This document shows positions 46,176 to 58,300 of a stretch of DNA of 64,000 nt, piece after piece. The DNA comes from Crocodylus rhombifer (Eukaryota; Chordata; Crocodylia; Crocodylidae): NCBI GenBank assembly GCA_038503035.1, contig JAVSML010024622.1, positions 1,167,097 to 1,231,096 of the forward strand. Reading direction: 5' to 3'. Numbering within the stretch: the first letter of the stretch is position 1; each line of letters starts with the position of its first letter. The translations under genes were made by a program, and so were the position numbers. The notes beneath the pieces are model-generated. The model did no database searches and was not told the DNA's origin. It saw only the letters and a program-made list of their open reading frames with translations.

Positions 46176-47323
46176 TTAAAGTTCTGAAAATGATCAGTAT
46201 TTGTGAAGGTATGCTCAGTGCCTTGTAGGCTTTAAACCCCTTGATCCACCGGCTAACTTAATTTTTTAAGTACCATAAAATGCATACCTAGAAAGTTTCC
46301 AGACACAAGACTAATATGTCCAGATCCTGCACTTAACTTTGTCCCATTTCAGCACAAATTCTATAGTGGTGGCAGTAGTAAGAGATTTAGTGTTGGAAAC
46401 ATCTGCAATACATACACACAGATAATCAGGGTGTTCTGAGAAACAGAAAAATGTTATCCAGTACACTGTGTTGTATTGTTTCAGATCAGTAGGCTACCAG
46501 TCTCATCTCTACTGTATACCTTTGAGAGTACCCATTTGAAGCACATGTTGACCCAAGCGATGGTGTCATGTGCCACCACATTACCTGTCTGTGAAGATGG
46601 GAGCATGATCTTTAGGAATAGCTTAGCTGACATGTTAAAAATAGTTTAGGGACAAGAATGCAATTAGGACTGCCTCCCACAGAGCCTTCTCGAAAATTGC
46701 CTACTGCTCTTCTAGCCCTGAAGCAACTTCCTCAGACTTGAGACACGTGCTTGTGCACAGACACTTCTACTGTTCTTGCTGTTGCTAGAAGTTACATTGC
46801 TGCACCACTAGTATATCCATGGCAATTCAGAAAAAGTTTTAATTCTGGAAGCTTGTTCAGGCACCATAAGAGCCCTGGCTCTTACCCTGGCTCCCATGGT
46901 AGCAACACTGACCAAGATTTTTAAAAGTGGGTAGTTTTGGAATTTTCAGCTAGGGATGTTTTGAAGCAACTTCACTTTCAGCAAGGATATGCTCCTTATT
47001 GACTGAATCCCTGGCTCTTTCAATCTGGTTTAAGCTTAGCACTCTACATTACTAGTCATTTTGGAAAATTTTGACCACAACATTTCTTGTCTTCATTTAG
47101 GCTATTTGCATCCTAATTATTTTTTAACTGGAATGTGAGATTTTACTTTTACAAGGAGAAGTCCCTCTTTCTAAAAAGTTATTTATTTTTAAACAGCATT
47201 TTAGTTTAGTTGAAAATGAGGCTCTTGTCCTTCAAACATTCATTCTTCTCACAGGTTCTAGGAAACAGAGTTTGTTAAGTAATATGCAGCTATTACCAAT
47301 GTCGTCTTATACATTTTTTTTCC
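46176..47323 (+). other. RPS6KC1: Intron, no element recognised
   Basis: AT-rich intron without a supported gene. Confidence 0.45.
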
Positions 47324-47331
47324 TGAAAGAG

Positions 47332-48400
47332 TAGAGGTGGAATGATATATCAGTCCATATCATATTGGCACTGATAAAAGGTAAATTGACATTATCAGCA
47401 ATTGACTTTTTTTGGCTGACATGGCCAATTAATTTGGCTGATTAATGTCTCTGATAAATGCTGCGTGCATGTGAGCAGATGTAGCATGCATGCAGCCAGG
47501 AATGCAACCTGGCAGCTTGGAGAGCAGCTTCTGACCAGTAAGTCTATGGGGGGAAAGGATGTTGGGGGGATGGAAAGGGCATGGGGGGGGGCAGATCAAG
47601 GTCCCCATGGTGAGGGAGGGGGTGGGGCAGGAGCTACCCAGGCGGGGTGCAGGACAGAGCTGCAGACGGTTCAGCTGAAGGGGGGTGGGGCGGGTCCCTG
47701 CTGTTGTGCACAGCCTTGGGGGAGACATGCAGGTCATGTGCCCCCCAGATTTGTGTGTGGAACAAGGGCAGGCTGCCTCCTGTGGGCTTGGGGCCAGGGG
47801 CTGTGCTGGTTTCTTCCCGGCTGGAGGGCTGGACTGGGGCTGCACTTGGGGTGGTTGGGGGTGGGGTGGGTAATGGCAGTGCTGGGAGGGTGGGCTATGG
47901 CAAATTTTGGGGTGGTTGTAGCCCACCCTGTAGCCCCCCTCCCACTACCACCACTGCTCACCCTGCCCACCCCAGTGCATACCTGGCTCAGCCCTCCCTG
48001 CTGGGAAGAGGCTGGTGCAGCCTCTGGCCCCAAGCCCGCAGCATGCAGCTCATCTCTGACTCGCACACAAATATGAGGGGCACATGGTCCCCCGCCACAC
48101 CTCCCATGACCCTCCCTGCCTCCACCGACGAGCCACCTGTGGCTCCATCTCATGCCTTGCCCCAGCTTGGCAGCCCCTGCCCCTACCCCACTCCCTTCCT
48201 CACTGTGGGGGGCCTCAATTTCCCCCCTGCCACACCCCATCCCTTCCCCACACCTCTTCCCTCCCAAAGACATACTGGCTGGACTCTGCTCTCCAAGCTG
48301 CTGGGCTGCATGTTGGCAATTGGATCAGTATCATCTGAAATGGATGGTGAATAAGTAACCATTGGTATCAGCCAAAAAAATCCTTATCGGTGCGCCCCTA
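47332..48400. mobile_element. hAT-type foldback element, full copy
   Basis: 1,069 bp. It starts TAGAGGTGGAATGATATATC and ends ATCGGTGCGCCCCTA, imperfect inverted repeats. The flanks are tgaaagag (47324-47331) and ttaaagag (48401-48408), a 7 of 8 match that fits the hAT superfamily. Nearly the whole element is a hairpin. The left arm (G-rich) and right arm (C-rich) pair through words such as tttgtgtgtggaacaagggc with the inverse of actcgcacacaaatatga, gggcttggggccaggggctg with the inverse of cagcctctggccccaagccc, and agtctatggggggaaaggat with the inverse side near 48270. The loop lies near 47915-47935. The long open frames on both strands are shadows of this symmetry. Confidence 0.75.
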
Positions 48401-48408
48401 TTAAAGAG

Positions 48409-49670
48409 CCAAATTCTAATACAGTTAACATAAATATGAATCTGGAGTAACTCCATTGTTTCCAGTGGAATTTTCTCTGGTTTGTCACTGATGGAACTGG
48501 GATTAGAACATTTCTCAATCTGTCAGTACTTGTTTGAATTCAGGGACAGGCTTATTATTCAATAACTTCTTTGTTAAGCTTTCCAAATGTTTCACTTAAT
48601 TTTAACAAGACACTGATGATTATAATTTAAATTAAGCAATTTTTGAACAGGCCTATGTAAAGAAGTAAATCTCTGCTAATTTTTCCCCACTGAAAAACTG
48701 GAGGGGAAAAAAAGCTTTTTTGCAACTGTAGTGTTGGTATTCTCTTTAGTGTTTGGAGTTATGATTTCTCGCATTATATAACAATGTGAATTCATTATGC
48801 AGTATTTTTAGGCCCGATTCTCCATGATATCCAAATCGGCATTGTTAATTATTTAAAAAGTTCAATGCAATTATTATTTATGTCAGCCTCTGAAGTAGAA
48901 GTTCAAAAAAGCACAAATTTGATGTGATGTTTACATGTATAATGCATTTTTTAAAATGAACTACAGAACCATAGTTGAATTCAAACAGGTAACGGTTAGT
49001 CTAATTGGAGGGTATGAGAAGTGGTCTTTTGTTAATACAGTTCTTTTTTGCCCATGAATATTTAATACTGCAGTAGCTGTGTCTCACTCCATATTAACTA
49101 ACTCCCCATAGAAGCTTAAATATCTTTGGTTTTATTTTGAGGAGAGTTTAAATAGTGTTGCAGTTCCAAAGTTTAAATTTTCATTAGCTGATATTTTGCC
49201 AGTGGCTTTTGGGTAAATGCTACCAAGTTTTTTTTAACTATCTTATGGATTTGTACAGTTAATTGTTTGCATAAGAGAGTTAGAAAAAACTGGCATAACA
49301 AAAATCAGACATTCTCTGTATCATGTTATTGTGATCGTTAGAACCTGAAAGAGAAACCAGTTAGTAACTCAGTATAAACAAAAGTGAAACTGTGATTAGT
49401 CCATTTTTATGGCCCAAGTGTACCAAAGTGAAAAAAACCAGAAATATGAAAGCTGTTAAAAAACAAATACATTGTGATGTTTCATATTTGAGTGATCTAG
49501 TTAATACTGGTAATGAAAATAAGGGAAGTTGCTTTAAAAGTAGCTATATTTTGGTAATCTGCTAGGGTCCTCGGTAATTTTCTTGTTTTAGAATTTTAGA
49601 ATTGGAGAAGTTAAGAAACTAGTCTACAACATGATATAATATAGCACACGATTAGGACTTTTTTATACCC
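48409..49670 (+). other. RPS6KC1: Intron, no element recognised
   Basis: AT-rich intron. No gene or transposon boundary is seen. Confidence 0.5.
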
Positions 49671-51258
49671 CAGTGCCAGAGTGGATTTGATTTAAATCAT
49701 GATTTAAATTACTGGTCATGAAGCTTCAATTTAATCATAGTTTTCTACAAAAGGTGCATTCTTGTTGGTTGACATAACCTTAATGCATGTTATTCAGAAC
49801 TCATAAATGTAGATTTCGTTTTTAGAAGGTACACCCTATATATTTAAAAGCAATAATTTATTTTGATATTCTTTTAGACTATTTTTGCAGCTACATCAGA
49901 AAACTGAATTATGACATTTAAATTGTTTTATTTGCCTAAAACAACAAGCTTGTGTGTTTTGGATATTTTTCTGCAACAACAAACATCTATAATTATTTTA
50001 ACAAAACAAGCATATGTATTTTTGAATTTTTAACTATTTTAGTCATGTGAAATGTGTTTTTAACAAAAAAAAAAAAAGATAATTTCAGCCAGGTCAACAT
50101 GAGAAAATACTGGGTTATGCTGCAAATTCAGTCTTCGACTTCCTCTTCCTGTTTATTCCTAAGCTGGAAAAGAAAGACAAGCTTTCTCGCTTATTCATTT
50201 CCCAAGTGATTACTCAATTTTGAATGAATTAGTCCAAAGCAAAAAAAATATTTTTTCTACACCTGCAAAAGAAGCTACCGCTGTTAAAAGCTGGATTATC
50301 ACTTCAACAGTCTCTGATGGATCCAGGTGCTTAAGTGACTTCCACTAGTTCACTGGTGTGACTTCCCTTAAAACCTATCAGCAAACGTATTTCTTGAATG
50401 GTTCACCCTTAGCCCTGATATTTATTGTAGTTGGTATTATGGAGGGATGATTGCTAGATGCCCATATCATAAGCAACTCCTCCTCTTCAGCAGTTAAGGA
50501 TTGACCCTTGTACTGAGTATTGAGGATATTGGCAAGAAAATTAGCTGGAGTTAGTCTTGTTCCTTGTGCTTTCTTCAGAGCAGCTGCTACAAAGTGGTTG
50601 TTATGGAAGTATTTTGCAATTTCAACAACATTGGTCTTTATTTCTGGAGCACTGAGGTCTTTGGCTAAGAAGTGCATCAAATGAGCGTTGCAGCCATATG
50701 TTATTACCTTGGGGCTTTCTTCACTTTCTTCTAGATTTCTTCTCATCTTTGATATGCTTGCAGCATTGTCTGTGACAAAGCTGTGCGCTAGACACTTGGA
50801 CTTTTTTCAGTTTGTTATAGCTTTTGCTGCTGCTACTTGTAAATATTCTGCTGTGCACGCATTTCCTGATGTATCAATTGTTTCTGTAAGGCAGACAGTC
50901 CCTTCTTCTGTTGTCACACAAGCTCATATTACTGGATCATTGCGGACATTGCTCCACCCATCAAGACTTAGGTTAGCAATTTTCCCTTCTAGACTTTTTG
51001 CACTGTTCAATTTCTTTCTTATACACTTTATTCTGCAATATTGTCTTAAGTAGTATATAATTAGAAGTTATCATCCCTATACCATGATGATATATCTTTG
51101 ATCTTTAACATACTTTAAATTAAAATTATTTTATATAGGTTTATTTTTTTTCAAAAAGCATCATAGCAAAAAATGATTAAACAAAAAAATCTAATTTAAA
51201 TAAAAAAATCAAAATTTTGATATAAAAAATTATTTTTTTAAAATCCACCCTGCCCCAA
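49671..51258 (-). mobile_element. hAT DNA transposon fossil, about 1.6 kb
   Basis: Left end CAGTGCCAGAGTGGATTT and right end the inverse of AAATCCACCCTGCCCCAA are imperfect inverted repeats of 14-18 bp. They are followed on both sides by subterminal AT-rich ATTTAAAT words (gatttaaatcatgatttaaa on the left). The interior encodes a decayed hAT transposase on the minus strand. The flanking 8-bp duplications are not recognisable, so the insertion is old or the ends have drifted. Confidence 0.75.
50105..51010 (-). pseudogene. hAT transposase (DUF659 and C-terminal dimerisation domain), broken
   Basis: Reading the minus strand downwards from about 51010: KIANLSLDGWSNVRNDPVI, a stop, ACVTTEEGTVCLTETIDTSG, EYLQVAAAKAITN, a stop, then the longest open piece (50746-50378). 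That piece carries SFVTDNAASISKMRRNLEE and ITYGCNAHLMHFLAKDL, the DUF659 core with the catalytic-type 'vtDNA' and 'CxAHxxxxxxxDl' phrases. The end, at about 50310-50105, recalls the hAT dimerisation domain in a shifted frame (LLTAVASFAGVEKIF where 'xPaSSagvERvFS' is expected). At least four stops or frameshifts are present. No N-terminal BED zinc finger is recognised. Confidence 0.8.
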
Positions 51259-52620
51259 TACTCATTCCATGTTTTACGTTCATGTCATTGCATTCAATTC
51301 TTCCATATTTATTGGGCTGCTTCCAGTTGAATCTGTGTTTTACATGTGTTTCTAGTCTCTCTGGGTCCTTGTGCTTTGTCTGCTTTCACTGTGATATTGT
51401 CTTGTACTGTAATTCACATTAACAGACATTAGAACTGTGACCAATCCTAAAACCTGTTTTTAATCCAGAGAAAAATAACATAAATTTTATATCCCCTCCT
51501 CAAATCAGGAAACTAACAATGCATGTTAAACTTTACTTGTTCATTATATCCCATCTGCCAGCTTCCACATAAAAAGCTATTTATATAGGTAAGCACTTTG
51601 TGAAAAGTACCTTGTCTTCCTAATGCTTGCATAGCACAAAGCTGATGACATATAATTAATAACTATCTGATCTTGGATGATACCTTCTATTATGTCTGGA
51701 CATCTCTTCCAGCTTAGTATGTTGCTTCTTATTATTCACTTGCCAATTTTCAGTGTACTCCAGACATTTATAATTTTACTTAATGCAGCACAACCAAAAG
51801 TCTAAAAAAAGTGAGTTTTGACACTTGCTGTTTTCTTGCATTCACAGTGTTTAAATCAATAGGGCTTTTGTTTAACTACAGTATTATTACACATCAGTAG
51901 ATTATGCAGAGCATAACTTCTTTATGGATACTTCCTAAACAACAAAGGCAAAAAAGAGGGATAATTGTAGACCTAAGGGTTTCATGCTGCACATGTATAC
52001 AAGGATGAGCACTGATCACAGTTTTTCATAGGGGTAAGCCAAATTTTTGCTAGAGTTGCCTGCTTGACTTGACCATTTTTTAAAAAAAGGAGGCAGGTAG
52101 GGGAAGGTAGGTCTTACTTCAAAGAAGTGACTATATTTAGTGGCAAAATAAATCTGTATTAAGTAGGCATTTAATTGTTATTAGCCTTGAATATGTATCA
52201 CAGCCAAGGATATGAAGATTTTTTTCCCCTGCTTTTGTAGCCTTAACAGATTAATATACTTAATTCCAGTCGGTGATCCTTAAATCTGAACTCAAGCTGG
52301 GATCTGATGAGCAAGCTGGACTTTTTCTTTTTTGTGTATCGCTTCCTATAATAAAGTGTTCAGTAAGTCACAGGAAATGATACGCAAACAAGAAAAGTTC
52401 ACCTTGCCAGTTTGAGCAGGACTTTACAGTAGAAAGCATGTCTCATACATAGAACATGTTTTATGTGATGTTGAAGACAGTAATCATGGAGTCCAATGAT
52501 AAAGTTATTACACAGTATTTTCAAAGCAAGGGTTAAAGCCAGCCTTTCAAAGTGAGGCCATACCTGATCGGTAGCTTTCTCTCCAAAAACCTTAATCTGT
52601 CAGTAAATGAAGTATACTAG
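51259..52620 (+). other. RPS6KC1: Intron, no element recognised
   Basis: AT-rich intron, nothing assigned. Confidence 0.5.
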
Positions 52621-52630
52621 AGGCAAAGAT

Positions 52631-52831
52631 ATTTTTGGGGTGATATCTTTTATTGGACCAACTGAATAATTGGAATAATGTTAGGCTTTCAAATCAAGAA
52701 GACAGTCTTTGTCATGTCACCTCCTCATTGTGTCAGGTCACTTCATCAGTATCTTACAAAGAAGGGCTTTTAGTCAAACTTGATTCTAACCATGCAGTTG
52801 GCCCGCCCAATACAAGATATCACCCCAAAAA
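52631..52831. repeat. Short inverted-repeat element
   Basis: The ends are ttttggggtgatatctttta with ttggaccaactg on the left, and the inverse of ccgcccaatacaagatatca with ccccaaaaatg on the right. The inverted repeat is about 25 bp. A decayed relative of the left half lies near 12170-12250 (gatagcttttgttgggtgaa, gataatgttagacaagcttt). The family is not known to me by name, and no coding capacity is assigned. Confidence 0.6.
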
Positions 52832-52839
52832 TGTCTTTG

Positions 52840-54980
52840 CCTCTCTCAGAACTTTCTGGTACAGAATTGCTACAGCATCACTCTAATGTTACTAATAAAT
52901 GAAGTAAGAGTATATACTTCATTGCACCTGATTACTTAGGAGGTGTTTGTAGCCTACACCTGTGAACTTAAACTCAGAATTTTATAAGGAACCAGTTTTT
53001 ATTTTGCTAAATATGAAATGCTCCAGTAAATAGAACTGTAAACTCAAGCTGATTAAATATGTTCTATGTCCTCTTCTGAAAATATGTGGAGCTGAGGAAA
53101 CAAATAGAAATAAAAAAAGAGGCAACATACAATTGCAGTTTATATGGCAGTTGCATGTATGTTAAAACCATCCAAGAGAGCAGTGCATTTATAGCGGCAT
53201 TCAGTTCATCCAACAGTGTCCCTGGTGACCTTGGTTGGGTGTTTTGTAGGGTGACTAATGGTTCACCATGTTCCTTTTTTCCTGGTTACTTGCCTGTTGC
53301 CTGCCTCTGGGTTTGCGATTCCCCTTATGCTGACTTCTGCAGTATTCCTTCAGTCTCTTATCTCAGGGCTTTGATGCATATGTTCTGAAGGTGGCCACCG
53401 CGACTTTGGGTGGCAGCAGATGGTAAACCTTCAGGCTGCCACCGGCAATACTGGTGTTAAGTTGGAAACTTAACGTTTGATGAAGAATCAGTAGTGCATA
53501 TGAAAGAGCTTTTACTGCAGAAATATCTTTTAATTAAAAAATTAGCATACTGAACCATTTGCTAATTTCTATGCATTTAAAGGATCCGAAAAATTAACTG
53601 TTTTCTTAAAGCTAAACTGTGCTTATTTACAAGTCAGGTTTTTAGGCTTCCCCCCCATCTCTAATTAATTGTATCTACTGGATTTAAATAATTATTTGTA
53701 AGATAAGATGTTGTGTAGCATTATAAATCAACTCTCTTAAGGTGTTTGAATTCCATTTTTAAATAATTTCACTTGAGCATTAACTCAGTTTTAAAAATAA
53801 ATGTAAAATCTTGTTTGCAGATATACAAAGCATTGGCACAAAATTATCTTCGCTGTCACTAATATCTGCTTTGCTGCTGTAGCTAGGAAACAATCATTGT
53901 TTAGTTACATGCACCTTGGGATGTGGCACTGCTGCAATGAAGAGCTCAGGTTCTGTACAGAGTATGCTTGAGCATACAGTTGAAGATATTTATTTGCCTT
54001 GATGTTGCTCTGCTCTTTGCCTTTCTACTTGCCAGTCAGTTCAGGGATTGACTCTTCTAACACCTTGCCTACTTATTCTGTTTAATGGTGATTGCATGCT
54101 ATATCAGGAAGTTTGGAAGCAGAAAGTGTTATCACATTAGTGTCATTATTAGTGTTGTATATTGTTTCCTTTTGTGTCAGGGTCTCACTTGCATTGTAGA
54201 GTTGATGTATTGCATTGTACTTGCGCTGGCTCCCTTCTATGAGTAAACACTAAATGTTGTGGATGATGATTAATTGTTATAAGGTATTAGAACTTGCAAT
54301 TCACACTGTAGGCATTATCACAAGAACAGGTTCCACCAGCATGTGAAAGCCAGGAGCAGATTGGCTTCACAACATAACATAAGTGCCTCTACACAATCTG
54401 CTCATACTGATGCTCCTGATGCCATCACTTTGGATGGAGTAGAGGGACAAGGAATGTGCTGTGGAACTTTGTGTTCCCAAGTCAAGCTGATTTGTGTGGA
54501 AGTTTACAAACTACTGAAGAGTGTATATATGCACTCGGTAGGAGGGAAGTGTAGAGGAATGCAAGGATAAATAACTTGCTGGGTCTTTGCCAATAAGCAG
54601 TGTTTGCCCACAGAGTCTGAGGTGAGGAGAGGCAAGTATGTCTCTTTGAACACTGAGAGTAAGTTAGCACTCAAGACATTTGTATTTGTTTCATCTGTGC
54701 AAAAGCTTATTTCAGCTGTAGCCCTGTCTAGGAGGCAAAAGTTTAAGTTGGCTTTTTGTGGTGCATAAATATGATGTTATGAAGAGCTCATGCATCGGGC
54801 AATTTTAAATAAGAAGTGTCAGCCTTCCCCCGTCTCCCCCAATTCATCACCTTTTAAGTAAGCTGTCCCATGGTTGGTGGAGTAGTTACCAGTTCTTTTG
54901 GAATCAGCTTGGATGAGACTGGTTTGATAAATTATATGAAAACACCTACTTACTTTGATAGTAGTCAAGAGTAGGCACTG
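52840..54980 (+). other. RPS6KC1: Intron, no element recognised
   Basis: AT-rich intron. The open frames at 53086-53388 and 54343-54570 have no recognisable domain or splice support. Confidence 0.45.
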
Positions 54981-54985
54981 CCATT

Positions 54986-55066
54986 GTGTTGTGTGTGTAT
55001 ATATATAGATGTATTTATGTGTGTGTGTGTGCACACATGCACACGCACGCGCACGAACACGTGCGT
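54986..55066. repeat. (TG)n / (CA)(CG) microsatellite
   Basis: Alternating purine-pyrimidine run: tgtgttgtgtgtgtatatat, then tgtgtgtgtgtgcacacatg, then cacgcacgcgcacg. It is a simple repeat with potential for non-B DNA, and abuts the foldback MITE copy B. Confidence 0.85.
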
Positions 55067-55069
55067 GGT

Positions 55070-55330
55070 GCTGAGTGCTTTTGGGAGCTGCTCTAATTAA
55101 ATCACCCACTGCATCTTACATAGTCAGCGTTACACAGTTCAAAATAGCAGTGGGAGTGCACTGACTAAAGCTTGTTTGAGCTTTAGTTAAAGTGCTGGAG
55201 CTGCCATTTTGAAATGTGGGGATGCTGAATACACGAAACACCAAGGCTGCTGGAGCATGCTGAAGTGATTAATAGTGTCTGCTCCAATGCACTGTAATTA
55301 CAGTGTGTTAGAGCAGGCATCCCACATGAG
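55070..55330. mobile_element. Foldback MITE, copy B (opposite orientation to copy A)
   Basis: Its inverse matches copy A at 12594-12924: ggatgcctgctctaacacac (versus ggatgcctgctccaattcac), catttcaaaatggcagctcc and caagctttagtca in the same order. The central palindrome (gttcaaaatagcagtgggag pairing with gctccagcactt... / gctgccattttgaaatg) is kept. The terminal GGGTGC end and TAA duplication are not seen here, so the ends are lost or replaced by the adjacent microsatellite. Confidence 0.6.
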
Positions 55331-58300
55331 GAGGAAGAAAACCAACCCTACTTTGGCATTATTACTTTTTCAAGGATTTTAGCTGGGTGGAATAAGAGCC
55401 CACTTAGATGCCCAGTAAGTAGACAAGGACGTGGTCTCAGTATTTTTTGAAAAATTTTTTATGACTCCTGTTTTGGGTTCCAAAATAAAAATCCCTCCAC
55501 AGAATAAATTGTTGAGAGAGAGAGAGAGAGAGAGACTCACTAAAGAAATTATTCTCTGTTTCACAAAACTGAGTTTTTAACGAAATTCAAACCCACAAGC
55601 ATTATGGTAAGAAATCCCAGAAAAATTGAAAACCAGGACAACTCATTTTGAAAGAAAAATAAAGGAAAGTTGGCTGGTTAGAAAGATTGGCTAATCAGTC
55701 AAGCTACTTAACTTCAAAGGCACAAAACTATCATCTCTTGTATTACTTTTGTAAATGCTGCTACTTTATTTGTGATGAGGTAGCATAACAGATGAAGCTA
55801 GCCCTAAAGGGACAGGTTGTCTGCTTTAGTCCAGTTAGCAGCAGTCATTCTATATGTAACTATAGAGCAAAGACTTGGTAATCTGTTCTGTTGCACCATA
55901 TGCTAAAACAGTGCTGATAAGCAAGTGTGAAAAATGAAAGGGAGGAATACAATAATTACTTTCGTGCAATAAGGTATGCTATCAAAGGTAATTATTTCAT
56001 GACAGTTTTAGTTATAGCAGTTGTTTTATCATGAAATAAAAAATGGCTTTAGGAGCCTTTTATTGGAAAGACAATTGTATCAAATTAGTACCAAATTAGA
56101 TTTTTGTCTTTATAAAGGTGAGCAAACCCATGAGCAGTTTTTAAATTGGTGTGTTCTATTCTACAAATGAATAAACCCTGTTTGAGGGTTAAATAAGCTA
56201 TTATGCTGTCCTTTATGCTGACAGCTTCATTACTGATTGGCCTACTGTTGGTATTAAAAAAAATGTTTGGCTCCTTATGATCTTTGTGCATGCAACTATA
56301 ATATTAACACAGAACCACAGGACTGTTCATTAAGAAACGACTTTAAATGAGGTTGACACATGTAAATCTGGAGAGATACAGATGTTAAATGCAGCCATTC
56401 CTTTCTGTATACAGCTGTATGGCTAATAATTTCCAAGTGGCTAAAGCTCTTGTTAGCAAGAGTGCTGGTGTGTTAAGAATAGCCCTATAAATAACTTTAA
56501 GAACTGAACTTGAAGGTGCTTCTTTTAAAGACTATTGTTAACTACACATTATTGCCAAACAGATGGAAAGCATTCACCAGCCTGATGTTTTTAGGTCTAA
56601 TTATATTATCGCCAGTCCTGTACGGCTCAGTTGAAGAGGTGTATCCAGAGGCCAATTTATAATCATTTAGCCAACACCTGTTTGGGAGAAATTGACAGTC
56701 AAAGGGCACATTTAAAAAAAAAATCACATATGTTCTTGTATTTATTGCCTCAATGTGAACAGTATCTAGCTACAAATAAACTTGGTAGAAGAAGACCAGA
56801 AAGTGACTGTAAACAAACCTCATTTCTTAACCATTTTATCCATCTTAATTTGGCATATCTTGTAAGTTTTTTATTTTATGCCTTGTGGCTAAGCAAGAAC
56901 AGTAAAAACCAGTTTCATTGCTATGATTTATTCAGCTGGCTTCTATTGTTTCTAAGAGCCCTATGCAGCAGGCTTACAAAATCATCATGAAAATTCACCT
57001 GCCTAGCCATATTATCTACTCACCCACCCTTTCCATTATGATGAAAATTACATTTCACTCATCCATCAGAAAAATTAAATCTGGGTGATTGGGCAAGAAT
57101 TTTTTCAAGGCTGTAATAAAATAACTAAATGTAAATTTTAGCTAGCCTGCATGCATTTTATTTTAAAATCTTCATCTTCAAATGATTGCATATTTTTGTA
57201 TGTTATACACGTGATCAGTATTGTAGGAAGAGCATGTAATGACACATCTTTAAATTGCTTAATATTTTCCTTACAGTCAATCCTTGATATATTCTGACAC
57301 GCTTTTTATTTGTATTTGGCCTTTGAAATTTGGTAGGGAGAATATCTTGGAATGAAGGATCCCCAGATTTTGTTCATGGTTGACAGTGTTATAAATCACA
57401 AAATCCTCACTACCTTTCTCTTGCTTATGCTATCAAAATAAACAAATGTGGAAAAAGGCCTGCACCCCCGTTGCATATTAGAAAAATCTGCAAGTTGCTG
57501 ACTATGCTTCCTGGATCCAGTGGAAGACTTTGATTGTATCCCACTCATTTGGCTCTTCTGGGCACTAAGCTGGATGAGAGTTTCCCCAGCTCCTGGGGAG
57601 AAAGAGAAGTTGAGTACCTCAATCCCATGTACTCAGCATATGGTCTCCTTCTTCTTTTCCTGGGAACCAGGCATTCCACATCTATGTTGTACGCCTCCTG
57701 TTGCACACTGGTCCCCACACACATTGTTAATGGCACATTATCTCTCTGCAGTAAATGAAATGGAAGCAAAAGATTTATTTAGTTTGGTAGCTTAAATGTT
57801 AGCATTCTTTGCTCCAGTTTGCCTGCCGCACTGTAAAACTGGCATTTCCTGTCTTTAGAGCACTAGACTTTGCAGCCTAAGTAATGTAGCTTTTTTTTCT
57901 TTTTTTAAACATGCAACTATTTTCATTTGGACCTAGGAGCATAGTGGAGAAATTTAGGAGGGTGCATTTAACGGAACAGTACAAAAATCGAATGTGCTAT
58001 AGAAGGTGTACATCCTGTAACTGGGTTTTGATTTTAGGACATTAATCTTTTCTGCATGTCCCATCCAGGTTCTTGTCTTACAACTGGTCCATATCCAGTG
58101 CATCTGTAGCTCTGTACTCTTGCAATTCTAGGGCAGTACCCTCAAAAGTATAGGAGTTTGCAAGAGGAATTTGGAGAATTTTGAACGTCTGAAAGAGGTC
58201 CCCCCACAAACAAGCACCGATGCTTAATTTACTAATTATCTCCACCGTATTTCACATATATGGCATCAAGGGGAGAGGTCTGTAATGTAGTACCATCAGA

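Noticed and set aside
47429..48358. Open frames of 165-235 codons on both strands
   Set aside because: Products of the G-rich/C-rich arms of the hAT foldback; mirror-image translations and no recognisable domain.
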